Assembly: GCF_902498185.1 (NCBI RefSeq) | Contig: NZ_CABVIX010000002.1 | Location: 310,001 to 374,000, forward strand | DNA from: Pseudomonas fluorescens | Lineage (GTDB): Bacteria > Pseudomonadota > Gammaproteobacteria > Pseudomonadales > Pseudomonadaceae | Length of the DNA: 64,000 bases | Reading direction: 5' to 3' | Shown: positions 36,855-45,231 of the stretch, piece by piece | Position numbering within the stretch: the first letter of the stretch is position 1 | Layout: every line of letters starts with the position of its first letter | Program-made: the position numbers and the translations under genes | The notes under the pieces: model-generated | Told to the model about the DNA's origin: nothing | Database searches by the model: none | What the model saw: only the letters and a program-made list of their open reading frames with translations

Positions 36855-38057
36855 ATGAGCGCTGCAGACCCCGTTCCCCCTTGCGTACTGATAGCCGAGG
36901 GTGACCCCTGGGTACGTGACATGCTGAGCCAGATGTTGCTCAGCGTGCGTTGCGATGCCCGCGTGCAGGTCTGCGCCGATGGCTCCCAGGCCCTCGCCGC
37001 CCTGGCCAGCCAGCCCGACCTGATCATTGCAGCCCGCGAGCTGCCCGGCCTGGACGGCCTCGACTTGTTGCGCAGCGTGCGCGGCAAAGGCCGCAAGCCC
37101 GCCCTCCCTTTCATTCTCATGAGCAACCGTAGCGACAGCGCCAGCGTGCGCGAGGTGCTGCCGCTGGCGCCAACTGCCTACCTGAGCAAGCCGCTCAACA
37201 TGGATTCCCTTCGCCAGCGCCTGGAAACACTCCTGGTGCAGGTGGGCGAACAGATCGCCTGCCCCGTGCCTCCCTTGCAGGCCGGCATCACGTTGCCGCG
37301 TTTTCTCGAACAAAAGCGCGCGACTGCCGATGGCGGGCCGCTGTTTGCCGACGTCCAGACCGCGCTCAAGCGTGCGCTCAATCCCCAGGGGCTCGACCTC
37401 AAGGTGCTTGAAGCCGAAGTGCGCAACGATCCCCAGATTACCGCCGTGCTCATCGCCGCCGCCAACAGCGCGGCCCTGCACCGCGAAGGCTCGGTAACTG
37501 GCCTGCTGCAGGCGCTTAACAAGCTCGGCACCGTCCAGAGCATGAACCTCATCCTCGGCCTGACCCTCAAGCGCAGTGCCCGGCTCAACGATCCGGAGCT
37601 GGCCCGGCATGCCGAGCATTACTGGAATCTCTCGTTGCGCACTGCAGAATTCGCCAGCAGCCTGGCCCGCCAGCTCGGCCTTGACCAGGAGCGCTGCTAT
37701 TGCGCTGGGTTGCTGCATTGCCTGGGGGACCTGGCGGTACTGCGCTGCTTGCAGGAGTGGCAACTGGCGGGTGGGGAGCTGGATGAACGCGATATCAAGA
37801 AGTCGCTTGAAGACTTCGGCGCGGCACTAGGCTCGGCGTTGCGTACCCGCTGGCGGTTGCCACTGACCCTGCGTGAGCTGATCGCGGCGATCTATCAGCT
37901 CGGTGGAGGAGTGTATTCGCGAGAGATCCTGGCGATGAACCTGGCGGGGCAGATGGCCCGGTTGCCTGAAGGTGTGGGGGCTGAGCGGCTGGCGGAGGGG
38001 AAGACGGCGCGGTTGTTGAAGCTGGAGGCGGGGGTGTTGGGGCGGCTGGCTGGTTGA
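36855..38057 (+). CDS. Receiver-like domain fused to HDOD domain
   Basis: 400 residues from ATG 36855. Residues about 10-130 have the response-regulator fold (CVLIAEGDPWVRDML; the conserved lysine in AYLSKPLN), but the phosphoacceptor position reads Ala (PDLIIAARELPGLDG, where DxxMPG is expected). The acidic pair is reduced to Glu-Gly. Residues about 160-360 are an HDOD domain (VRNDPQITAVLIAAANSAAL, LNKLGTVQSMNLILG). HDOD proteins join signalling to motility, biofilm or stress pathways, mostly without known enzymatic activity. The receiver is probably not phosphorylated. The gene stands alone between a terminator and a REP-like repeat. Confidence 0.85.
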   Translation: MSAADPVPPCVLIAEGDPWVRDMLSQMLLSVRCDARVQVCADGSQALAALASQPDLIIAARELPGLDGLDLLRSVRGKGRKPALPFILMSNRSDSASVREVLPLAPTAYLSKPLNMDSLRQRLETLLVQVGEQIACPVPPLQAGITLPRFLEQKRATADGGPLFADVQTALKRALNPQGLDLKVLEAEVRNDPQITAVLIAAANSAALHREGSVTGLLQALNKLGTVQSMNLILGLTLKRSARLNDPELARHAEHYWNLSLRTAEFASSLARQLGLDQERCYCAGLLHCLGDLAVLRCLQEWQLAGGELDERDIKKSLEDFGAALGSALRTRWRLPLTLRELIAAIYQLGGGVYSREILAMNLAGQMARLPEGVGAERLAEGKTARLLKLEAGVLGRLAG

Positions 38058-38106
38058 ACGCTCGGCCCATGGCGCATGGTTTCTGAATGCCGTGACGAAT
38101 GCTGGA

Positions 38107-38150
38107 GCCTCTTCGCAGGCTTGTCGGGCGCCGAACCGCCGCGAAGAGGC
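38107..38150. repeat. REP-like inverted repeat
   Basis: 10-bp arms GCCTCTTCGC and GCGAAGAGGC around a 24-base spacer, in the 103-base gap between two convergent genes. The arm sequence matches the core of the P. putida REP element, which is abundant between genes in that species. It may stabilise or end both transcripts. Confidence 0.7.
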
Positions 38151-38160
38151 CGTTACTGAC

Positions 38161-38412
38161 TCAGCGACTCCGCTGTCGAGCGAGCTCCATGTCGTTGATG
38201 AGCGCCTTGGCGAATGCGCTGAGGTAATGGGCGGAGCTGATTGCGATGGCGTCCTTTTCCATCTCGGCTTCGAAGGTCAGGTGCCGGATGCAGCCGAGCA
38301 GCACCGACAGCTCGTCGAAGGCTCGATCGAACGGGATACCGGGCTGAATGCAAAACAGCTCGAGGAAGTTTGTCTCGCCTGCGGTCGTACAGGTGATTGC
38401 GGCGTTGGTCAT
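38161..38412 (-). CDS. DUF3077 family protein
   Basis: 83 residues, starting MTNAAITCTTAGETNFLELF and with ELSVLLGCIRHLTFEAEMEK in the middle, as in the small DUF3077 proteins of Pseudomonas. No signal peptide or membrane helix. Function unknown; these genes usually occur next to DUF6124 genes, as here (15-base gap, same strand). A sensor or regulatory role is speculation. Confidence 0.82.
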   Translation of the reverse strand: MTNAAITCTTAGETNFLELFCIQPGIPFDRAFDELSVLLGCIRHLTFEAEMEKDAIAISSAHYLSAFAKALINDMELARQRSR

Positions 38413-38427
38413 TCCATCACTCCTTGA

Positions 38428-38673
38428 TCACATCTTCTGCAGTGCATGCTCGACGAGCACTCGGGCCATCTCGGTCGAGTGCAGCACGTTGGCCAGCATG
38501 TTCAGGCGGGGTTCCGCTGCATGGCCGCGGCGGTACTGATCGAGGGTGTCTTCGACGCCACGCAAAAGCTCGCTGGCGTGGGCCAGGGCGTCTGGGGGGA
38601 TCATCTCGGAGTGGATGGAGAAGTAGGGGGTGGTGATGAGCTTTGCGGGTGGATCGGGGACGATCTTTTTCAT
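38428..38673 (-). CDS. DUF6124 family protein
   Basis: 81 residues from ATG 38673 (CGAAGG upstream), starting MKKIVPDPPAKLITTPYFSI and containing a helical part with VEDTLDQYRRGHAAEP. Members are Pseudomonas-specific small proteins of unknown function. It forms a two-gene unit with the DUF3077 gene. The long upstream region is unusually rich in inverted repeats (see 38717-38918). The frame is open further upstream, but that part lies in the repeats and is not family-like. Confidence 0.82.
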   Translation of the reverse strand: MKKIVPDPPAKLITTPYFSIHSEMIPPDALAHASELLRGVEDTLDQYRRGHAAEPRLNMLANVLHSTEMARVLVEHALQKM

Positions 38674-39390
38674 TGTGCAACCTTCGTGAGTAGCTGTAGA
38701 TAGCCACACACCTACCCTTCTCACAGATAGGGTGGTAGCCGGACCCGAGGTGAGAAGACCGTGCCCACGAAACCACGGCCAGACCGAGGTCTGCTCGTGC
38801 CCGGCTACCATTACTGGAAGCTTCGTAGGTACCGCCCAGGCTTCTCACACCCGATCGCCAAATGGCAACCCGACGACGTTAACCCTGTGGTATTTCCCTG
38901 CCAAGACGGAAGCTTCCGAAGCGGCTGTAGGATACTTCCGAAGGTAATCAGCGCTAAAGCTTTTGATGTGAGATTCAGATTTGTCTTACAGCGTCGGGTA
39001 TTAGGTGCGGTCAGGAAGGGCTGCAGCGGTCTTGCGGTTTTGGGGCCGCTGCGCGGCCCTTTCGCGAAACGAGTGCAAAGCCCTCGCCGGGGCGCAGACC
39101 AACCAGACAACTCGGTGGTTGAAGGGAACACAACCTGGAGGAATCGGCTTTCCCACGAATCGACCAGGCAGACCCACCTCCCAGGCGATCGAAATTCAGA
39201 GCTTGATATTCATATACACCCTCAAGCAGGGGTGTAGAGGTCTCACCCTACGCCGATGTTCAACCATCGCCGGGGTTCCTACGCCAGTCATTGCCGCTGA
39301 AGGCCACTGGTTTCGCGCTCAGGAGCAACGCTATTCGTCTTCGAACAGGGTGTCAATCAGAGTGAGAATTTGAAGGCCAGCCAGACCCGC
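38674..39390. other. 717-base region without a convincing gene
   Basis: Nothing here reads like a protein. A plus-strand frame at 38761-39237 is open, but its translation has no recognisable family, lies over strong inverted repeats and has a GTG start inside a stem. The part next to the DUF6124 gene holds the structured leader described separately. An imperfect ACACCC/GGGTGT hairpin lies at about 39215-39235. The remainder up to the GGDEF gene shows no further feature. Confidence 0.6.
38717..38918 (-). ncRNA. Candidate structured 5' leader upstream of the DUF6124-DUF3077 genes
   Basis: GTGAGAAG (38750-38757) can pair with either of two CTTCTCAC copies (38717-38724 and 38841-38848). A separate 9-bp perfect stem GGTAGCCGG/CCGGCTACC joins 38734-38742 to 38801-38809. 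A 12-base palindrome CGGAAGCTTCCG lies at 38907-38918. Mutually exclusive pairings next to a start codon resemble a cis-acting RNA switch. No known RNA family was recognised, and protein-binding DNA repeats would be an alternative. Confidence 0.4.
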
Positions 39391-40386
39391 CTACCCCCGA
39401 ACGATCTGATTCTTCCCCTGCCGCTTGGCGCTATACATCGCCGCATCGGCCCGCGCGAACAGGGTGTCGAGGTCGGCGTCGTCATCCGTTAACCCGGTCA
39501 GCCCCTGGCTCACCGTGACGCCATACACCTGCTGCCCATGGCTGAAGCTCAGCCGCTGGATCTCGCGCTGCAACCGCTCGGCGATCTGCTCGGCGACGAG
39601 GGCGGTGCAGCCTGGGAACACGGCGGCGAATTCCTCGCCGCCAATACGCCCAAACAAATCTCCACGGCGCAGGACGGCCTTGCCACTGTCGGCGATCCGC
39701 TGCAACACCTGGTCTCCTTCCTGATGGCCATAGCTGTCGTTGATCTGCTTGAAATCATCGATATCCAGCAACAGGAATGACAAGGGCTCGCCCTCTTCAC
39801 GGGCTTTGTCGAAGGCTTGGCGGGCGCAGTCGAAGAAGTGCCGGCGGTTGCTGCTCTGGGTCAGTACGTCGGTGGTGGCCAGGCGCTGAAGTTCACCTTC
39901 CAGCTGCTTTTTCTCGGTGATGTCTTCGGCGATCCCGACAATGATCACCCGCTGGCCTGGCTCGTTCTGCTGGTTGATGAAGCACTTGTCGCTGAGCCAG
40001 CGCACTTGGCCGTCGGGGGTGATGATGCGGTACTCGCGGTCTTCGACGGCGCCGGTGACCAGCACCTGGGCCATGCTGCGCTCGGCATGATCGACGTCGT
40101 CAGGGTAGATGCTGTCGCGCCACTCGTTGAAGTCGGCCAGCACCAGGCTGGCGGGACGGCCGAAGATGCGCTCGTACGCCGGGCTCACGTAGAGCACCTG
40201 GCGGCTTTCCCAGTCGAATGCCCAGAGTACCGCGTTGACGCTGTCGAGCAGCGAGCTGTACAGCTGCTCGCGCTCGCTCAGGCGGGCCACTTCACCTTGA
40301 GCATGCAGCAACGCGAGCAGGGTCTGCGCGGTTTCGGGCGGCTGGGCGCCAGGAAAGGAAGGGGAATCGATCTTGACCATGTGCAC
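39391..40386 (-). CDS. PAS-domain diguanylate cyclase
   Basis: About 331 residues from GTG 40386 (GAGAGA 6 bases upstream; ATG 40380 is an alternative). A PAS domain spans about 45-160 (VNAVLWAFDWESRQVLYVSP, PAC-like REYRIITPDGQVRWLSD). The GGDEF domain (about 170-330) has an intact GGEEF active site preceded by the inhibitory RRGD site at the correct 5-residue distance. It should make cyclic di-GMP with product inhibition. No membrane helix, so it is cytoplasmic. It resembles the PA0290-type cyclase of P. aeruginosa by layout and neighbourhood. Confidence 0.9.
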   Translation of the reverse strand: MHMVKIDSPSFPGAQPPETAQTLLALLHAQGEVARLSEREQLYSSLLDSVNAVLWAFDWESRQVLYVSPAYERIFGRPASLVLADFNEWRDSIYPDDVDHAERSMAQVLVTGAVEDREYRIITPDGQVRWLSDKCFINQQNEPGQRVIIVGIAEDITEKKQLEGELQRLATTDVLTQSSNRRHFFDCARQAFDKAREEGEPLSFLLLDIDDFKQINDSYGHQEGDQVLQRIADSGKAVLRRGDLFGRIGGEEFAAVFPGCTALVAEQIAERLQREIQRLSFSHGQQVYGVTVSQGLTGLTDDDADLDTLFARADAAMYSAKRQGKNQIVRG

Positions 40387-40516
40387 GGTGTTTCTCTCGG
40401 CGAGGGAGCGTGCGGCGCGATTCGCCCGCCACGCGGGCGATAAGCGGTTTGAGTAAATACGCTAGCCTAAAGTTCCAAGCCACATGCCCCATTGCGGAGC
40501 ATGTCGATCAACGGCG

Positions 40517-41707
40517 TCAGGCGTTGGCTGGACGCAGGGAGTAGGTCTTGAGCTGGCCGGCAAAGTCGCGCAACGACTGGATGCCGCTGGCCTCGGCTTC
40601 GTGTATCCAGTCTTTCATGGCGGCCAGCAGGTCGTGGCCGTTGGCGCTGGTGCGGGCCCAGATCTGCTGCAGCGCCAGGCGCTTTTCATAGATGGTCTTG
40701 AGTGCCTGGCTGTGGGCAAGCATCGATTCGATGCGCACGTGATGACGGTCTTCAAGCAGACTGGTCTCGCGCGACAACAGCCGCTTGGCACGGCGGAACT
40801 GGTGCCGCACCGAATCATCGACCCGCGCCAGCTCCTGCTTGACCAGGGGGCCGATCACCAGGTTGCGATACTGGGCCATGATCTGGAAGCGGTTATTGAG
40901 GATCGCCATGGCGGTGTCCATGTCCAGGCTGCCCTTGCCTTCGACGCGGTGGGCGATGGGCGCGACCCGCTGCACCTTGGCCAGGCGCAACAGGCAGAAC
41001 AGGCGTATCCAGGCCCAGCCCATGTCGAACTCCCAGCGCTTGACCGAGAGCTTGGCCGAGTTGGGGTAGGTATGGTGATTGTTGTGCAGCTCTTCGCCGC
41101 CAATGATGATGCCCCACGGCACCAGGTTGGTGGCAGCGTCGCGGCACTCGAAGTTGCGATAGCCGACCGCATGGCCCAGGCCATTGACCACGCCGGCTGC
41201 CCAGAAGGGAATCCACATCATCTGCACGGCCCAGATGGTGATGCCGATGGTGCCGAACAGCAGCAGGTCGATCACGGCCATCAGCACGATACCGGCGTGC
41301 TTGTAGCGCGAATACAGGTTGCGCTCGATCCAGTCCTCGGGGCAGTTCTTGCCATAGATCCGCAGTGTCTCAGGGTTGCGCGCTTCTTCGCGGTACAGCT
41401 CGGCACCCTTGCGCAGCACCGTGGACAAGCCCTTGATCACCGGGCTGTGCGGATCGTCGACTGTTTCGCACTTGGCGTGGTGCTTGCGGTGGATGGCGGT
41501 CCACTCGCGGGTGTTCTGTGCCGTGGTCAGCCACAGCCAGAAGCGGAAGAAGTGTTTGAGTCCCGCATTCAACTCCAGCGAGCGGTGCGCGGAGTAGCGG
41601 TGCAGATAGACGGTGACACTGACAATTGTCACATGCGTCATGACCAGCGTGACGGCGAGGAGCTGCCAGGCCGACAGATCGAGCAAACCGTTGTACCACA
41701 TAGGCAT
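40517..41707 (-). CDS. desA: Membrane fatty-acyl desaturase DesA
   Basis: 396 residues from ATG 41707 (GAGGG upstream). The three histidine boxes of membrane di-iron desaturases are intact: HRYSAH, HRKHHAKC and HNNHHTYP. Hydrophobic helices flank them, and a ~150-residue C-terminal helical extension follows. In P. aeruginosa DesA (PA0286) introduces double bonds into phospholipid acyl chains under aerobic conditions. The divergent GGDEF-EAL gene is also the neighbour there, which supports the name. Confidence 0.92.
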   Translation of the reverse strand: MPMWYNGLLDLSAWQLLAVTLVMTHVTIVSVTVYLHRYSAHRSLELNAGLKHFFRFWLWLTTAQNTREWTAIHRKHHAKCETVDDPHSPVIKGLSTVLRKGAELYREEARNPETLRIYGKNCPEDWIERNLYSRYKHAGIVLMAVIDLLLFGTIGITIWAVQMMWIPFWAAGVVNGLGHAVGYRNFECRDAATNLVPWGIIIGGEELHNNHHTYPNSAKLSVKRWEFDMGWAWIRLFCLLRLAKVQRVAPIAHRVEGKGSLDMDTAMAILNNRFQIMAQYRNLVIGPLVKQELARVDDSVRHQFRRAKRLLSRETSLLEDRHHVRIESMLAHSQALKTIYEKRLALQQIWARTSANGHDLLAAMKDWIHEAEASGIQSLRDFAGQLKTYSLRPANA

Positions 41708-41853
41708 TGGGGCCCTCGCAGGCAAGGTAGGGGAGCAGCCGGGGCATTATCCTCCCATGAGGAAATAAAACCAGTCAGCCCGATTCATGGGAAGTCACGG
41801 AATGTTTCAGCCTTTATAATGCCCTTTAATTTTCAGGGGCTTACCCACCCGAC

Positions 41854-43749
41854 ATGTCTGTATCCGTTCGCGACTCGCTGCGCATGGCCGCGCTTTACCT
41901 GGTGCTGTCGATACTCTGGCTGATCGTTTCCGACCAGCTTCTGCGCAACTTCACAGCTGAACCGGTGGCGCTGGCCTTCGGTCATCAGGCCAGTGCCTTT
42001 GTGTGGGTGATGCTCAGCGCCATGCTGATATGTGTCTCGCGCGCTCGCCTGCTCAAGTCGATCGGCGTGGGCGCGCGCCTTCGCAGCGCCGACCGCGAGC
42101 GCCTGCGCATGGCCGCGGCAGTGTTCGACAGCACGCTGGAAGGGGTGTTGGTGACGAGGCTCGACGGGGTGATCGTGCACGTCAACCGGGCGTTCATGCG
42201 GATCACTGGGTATAGCGAGGACGAGGTGCTGGGCCATCGCCCGAACAAATTCAAGTCCGGGCGCCATGGCGTCGATTTCTACCAGCAGATCTTTGCGGCG
42301 CTGGGCGACAAGGGTGAGTGGAGCGGAGAAATCTGGAATCGCCGCAAAAGTGGCGAGATCTATCCACAATGGCAAACGATCCGCGCCATTCGTGATGACG
42401 ACAATGCCGTCAGCCATTACGTGGCGGTGTTCAGCGACATCAGCGCAATGAAGCATTCGGAACGCGAGTTGGCCTACCTTGCGCACCATGACCCACTCAC
42501 CGGCCTGCCCAACCGTCTGCTGTTCAACGACCGTGCCGAACAAGCGCTGGCCGCGGCCCAGGCCAGCAAGCGTGGTTGCACGCTGCTATTGCTCGACCTG
42601 GATCATTTCCAGAGCATCAACGACAGCCTGGGGCACAACATCGGCGATCAGTTGCTCAAGCAGGTAGGCGAGCGTCTGCACACTCAGCTTGGCCCTGGAA
42701 TGACCCTTGCGCGGCTGGGCGGCGACGAATTCGGGGTGCTGGCCGAGAACTGCCAGCAGGTCGGCCAGGCGGCCACCTTGGCCCAAGGCATCATCGAGCA
42801 CCTGCGCGAGCCTTTTCTCCTGGAGGACAACCGCCTGTTCATCAGCGCCAGCATCGGCATCAGCCTGTTCCCCAGCGATGCCCTGAGCGCGGAGCAGCTG
42901 TTGCGCAATGCCGATTCGGCGTTGTTCAAGGCCAAGGGCAACGGCCGTGCCGGATACGCGCTCTACACCGAAGAGCTCACGGCCCACGCCCAGCACCGCG
43001 TCGAAACCGCCGGCGAACTGCGCCGCGCCCTCGAGCAGGACGAGTTGCGGGTGTTCTACCAGCCCGTGCATGACCTGCTCAGCGGGCGCAGGGTCGGCGT
43101 CGAGGCGCTGGTGCGCTGGCAGCACCCGCAGCGCGGGCTGGTGCCGCCGGGCGAGTTCATCCCGATCGCCGAGCGCACCGGGCTGATCGCCGAGATCGAC
43201 ACCTGGGTACTGCGCGAGGCTTGCCGGCAGATGGTCCGCTGGCAAAGCGAGGGGCGTGCGCTGGAGTTCGTCGCGGTGAACATCTCCAGCCGTCTGTTTG
43301 GCCATCGCGAGCTGTACCAGCAGGTAGGCACGGTGTTGCATGACACCGGCATGGACCCAGGCCTGCTGGAACTGGAGGTGACCGAAAGCGCGGTCATGGA
43401 AGACCCCGAGGTATCGCTGGAGCAGATGCATCGCCTGCGCGAGCTGGGCCTGCGCCTGGCGATCGACGATTTCGGCACGGGCTACTCGTCGTTGCTGCGG
43501 CTCAAGCGCCTGCCGGTGCAGAAGCTCAAGATCGACCAGGGCTTCGTCGCCGGCTTGCCCTGCGACGAGGACGACATCGCCATCGTCCGGGTAATCATCG
43601 CGCTGGCCCGGAGCATGAACATGCAGGTGCATGCCGAGGGGATCGAGCAGGCGGAACAGGCGTCGTTCCTGCTTGAACATGACTGCCAGCTGGGCCAGGG
43701 ATACTGGTTTGGCAGGCCAGTGCCGGCCGCAGCACTGCAGCCGTCCTGA
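41854..43749 (+). CDS. Membrane PAS-GGDEF-EAL cyclic di-GMP protein
   Basis: 631 residues. Two N-terminal helices (about 10-28 and 45-63) anchor it to the inner membrane. A PAS domain follows (about 90-200, with ITGYSEDEVLGHRP), then GGDEF (about 205-370, motif LGGDEF intact) and EAL (about 380-631, with EALVRWQHP, NISSRLF and DDFGTGYSS intact). Both catalytic domains look active, although many such hybrids act as phosphodiesterases. It is the positional counterpart of PA0285, between desA and oscA. A downstream AT-rich inverted repeat separates it from oscA. Confidence 0.92.
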   Translation: MSVSVRDSLRMAALYLVLSILWLIVSDQLLRNFTAEPVALAFGHQASAFVWVMLSAMLICVSRARLLKSIGVGARLRSADRERLRMAAAVFDSTLEGVLVTRLDGVIVHVNRAFMRITGYSEDEVLGHRPNKFKSGRHGVDFYQQIFAALGDKGEWSGEIWNRRKSGEIYPQWQTIRAIRDDDNAVSHYVAVFSDISAMKHSERELAYLAHHDPLTGLPNRLLFNDRAEQALAAAQASKRGCTLLLLDLDHFQSINDSLGHNIGDQLLKQVGERLHTQLGPGMTLARLGGDEFGVLAENCQQVGQAATLAQGIIEHLREPFLLEDNRLFISASIGISLFPSDALSAEQLLRNADSALFKAKGNGRAGYALYTEELTAHAQHRVETAGELRRALEQDELRVFYQPVHDLLSGRRVGVEALVRWQHPQRGLVPPGEFIPIAERTGLIAEIDTWVLREACRQMVRWQSEGRALEFVAVNISSRLFGHRELYQQVGTVLHDTGMDPGLLELEVTESAVMEDPEVSLEQMHRLRELGLRLAIDDFGTGYSSLLRLKRLPVQKLKIDQGFVAGLPCDEDDIAIVRVIIALARSMNMQVHAEGIEQAEQASFLLEHDCQLGQGYWFGRPVPAAALQPS

Positions 43750-43795
43750 AGAAAACAGGTGCACCTCTGTAGAATAATATTTTGGTTATATAAAA

Positions 43796-43820
43796 ATTCT
43801 TAAACAGTATTTTTAAGAAT
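43796..43820 (+). promoter_or_regulatory. AT-rich inverted repeat upstream of oscA
   Basis: ATTCTTAA - 9 bases - TTAAGAAT, 87 bases before the oscA start, within a low-GC stretch from about 43770. A related word, AGAATAA, lies at 43771-43777. The location suits an activator site for a sulfur-starvation promoter; which protein binds is not known. Confidence 0.45.
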
Positions 43821-43906
43821 ATCCGCGGCTCTCTACTATGGCCCTCACGCCAGGCGCTGTCCCACCACCTACTCTGCCCGGCACCCTATCTCACAGGAGA
43901 ACGAGC

Positions 43907-44089
43907 ATGAGTGCATCGCTGCGCAGCATCGACGGTCAGGACGAAGCCACCATTCTGCGCGAAATCCAGAGCGCACTGCGCGACCTGCGTTTCGGCGCGG
44001 TGGAAATCACCGTGCATAACGCCCAGGTCGTGCAGATCGAACGCAAGGAGAAGTTCCGCCTGCAACAGCCTGGCAACAAGTCCGGCTGA
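43907..44089 (+). CDS. oscA: OscA, small sulfur-starvation protein (DUF2292/YezD family)
   Basis: 60 residues from ATG 43907 (AGGAGA 7 bases upstream). The body [20 protein letters not shown] is typical of the YezD/DUF2292 family. OscA was described in pseudomonads as a protein needed for using organosulfur compounds, particularly under chromate stress, and it lies just before sbp there too. sbp starts 46 bases later on the same strand. The biochemical role is unknown. Confidence 0.9.
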   Translation: MSASLRSIDGQDEATILREIQSALRDLRFGAVEITVHNAQVVQIERKEKFRLQQPGNKSG

Positions 44090-44135
44090 GAACGCATCAC
44101 TTCCAACTAGAAAAATGCCAATCGGGAGCTTCACC

Positions 44136-45143
44136 ATGTCCATCCGCCGTTATGCGCTTGCCGCTCTGGCCAGTGCCGTTTTTGCCGGTTCCGCCATCGC
44201 CAAGGACTACGAACTGCTGAACGTGTCCTACGACCCAACCCGTGAGCTGTACCAGCAGTACAACGCCGAGTTCGTCAAGCACTGGCAGGCCACCCATCCG
44301 GACGACAAGGTGAAGATCCAGCAATCCCATGGTGGCTCGGGCAAGCAAGGCCGTGCGGTCATCGATGGCCTGCGTGCCGACGTGGTGACCCTGGCCCTGG
44401 CCGGCGACATCGACGAGATCGCCAAGCTCGGCAAGACCCTGCCCGACAACTGGCAGACCCGCCTGCCGGACGCCAGTACTCCATACACCTCGACCATCGT
44501 GTTCCTGGTGCGCAAGGGCAATCCGAAAGGCATCAAGGACTGGGGCGACCTGATCAAGAAAGACGTGTCGGTGATCACGCCCAACCCGAAGACCTCCGGC
44601 GGCGCCCGCTGGAACTTCCTCGCCGCCTGGGCTTATGGCCTGAAGGCGGGTGGTAGCGAAGCCAAGGCTCAGGAGTACGTGCAAGCGCTGTTCAAGCACG
44701 TGCCGATTCTGGACACCGGCGCCCGTGGTTCAACCATCACCTTCGTCAACAACGGTCAGGGCGATGTGCTGTTGGCGTGGGAAAACGAAGCGTTCCTGGC
44801 CCTCAAGGAAGACGGCGGCAACGACAAGTTCGAGATCGTGGTGCCGTCCCTGTCGATCCTCGCCGAGCCGCCAGTGGCCGTGGTCGACAAGAACGCCGAG
44901 AAGAAGGGCAACACTGCGATCGCCGCCGAATACCTCAAGCACCTGTACAGCCCGGCCGCGCAGAAAATCGCTGCCGAAAACTTCTACCGTCCGCGTGACG
45001 AAAAGGTCGCCGCCGAATCCGGCAAGCAGTTCCCGAAACTCGACCTGGTGACCATCGACAAAGACTTTGGCGGCTGGAAAACTGCCCAACCCAAGTTCTT
45101 CAACGATGGTGGCGTGTTCGACCAGATCTACACGGCGCAGTAA
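44136..45143 (+). CDS. sbp: Sulfate-binding periplasmic protein
   Basis: 335 residues from ATG 44136 (GGGAG upstream; ATG 44115 gives a longer, less likely leader). The signal peptide [20 protein letters not shown] is cut near AIA-KDY. The mature part shows sulfate-binding motifs: [34 protein letters not shown] and [16 protein letters not shown]. It delivers sulfate or thiosulfate to CysTWA. A strong hairpin separates it from cysT, allowing far higher expression of the binding protein than of the membrane parts. Confidence 0.96.
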   Translation: MSIRRYALAALASAVFAGSAIAKDYELLNVSYDPTRELYQQYNAEFVKHWQATHPDDKVKIQQSHGGSGKQGRAVIDGLRADVVTLALAGDIDEIAKLGKTLPDNWQTRLPDASTPYTSTIVFLVRKGNPKGIKDWGDLIKKDVSVITPNPKTSGGARWNFLAAWAYGLKAGGSEAKAQEYVQALFKHVPILDTGARGSTITFVNNGQGDVLLAWENEAFLALKEDGGNDKFEIVVPSLSILAEPPVAVVDKNAEKKGNTAIAAEYLKHLYSPAAQKIAAENFYRPRDEKVAAESGKQFPKLDLVTIDKDFGGWKTAQPKFFNDGGVFDQIYTAQ

Positions 45144-45185
45144 TCTGTGCCCTCCGGGCGCGATACTCATCAGTAGCCAGCATGG

Positions 45186-45206
45186 GCCCGGGACTTAGTC
45201 CCGGGC
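45186..45206 (+). terminator. Intra-operon hairpin between sbp and cysT
   Basis: A 9-bp perfect stem GCCCGGGAC/GTCCCGGGC with a TTA loop and no U-run. In binding-protein operons such a structure protects the 3' end of the binding-protein message and reduces read-through to the permease genes. Confidence 0.6.
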
Positions 45207-45231
45207 TTCGTGCGTTCAACCAGGGACTTCT

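Noticed and set aside
39215..39235. ACACCC/GGGTGT hairpin as a terminator
   Set aside because: Short stem, no U-run, and no gene ends nearby on the plus strand.
38761..39237. Plus-strand open frame of 158 codons in the gene-free region
   Set aside because: No ribosome site, no family resemblance, and it overlaps the inverted repeats of the DUF6124 leader.
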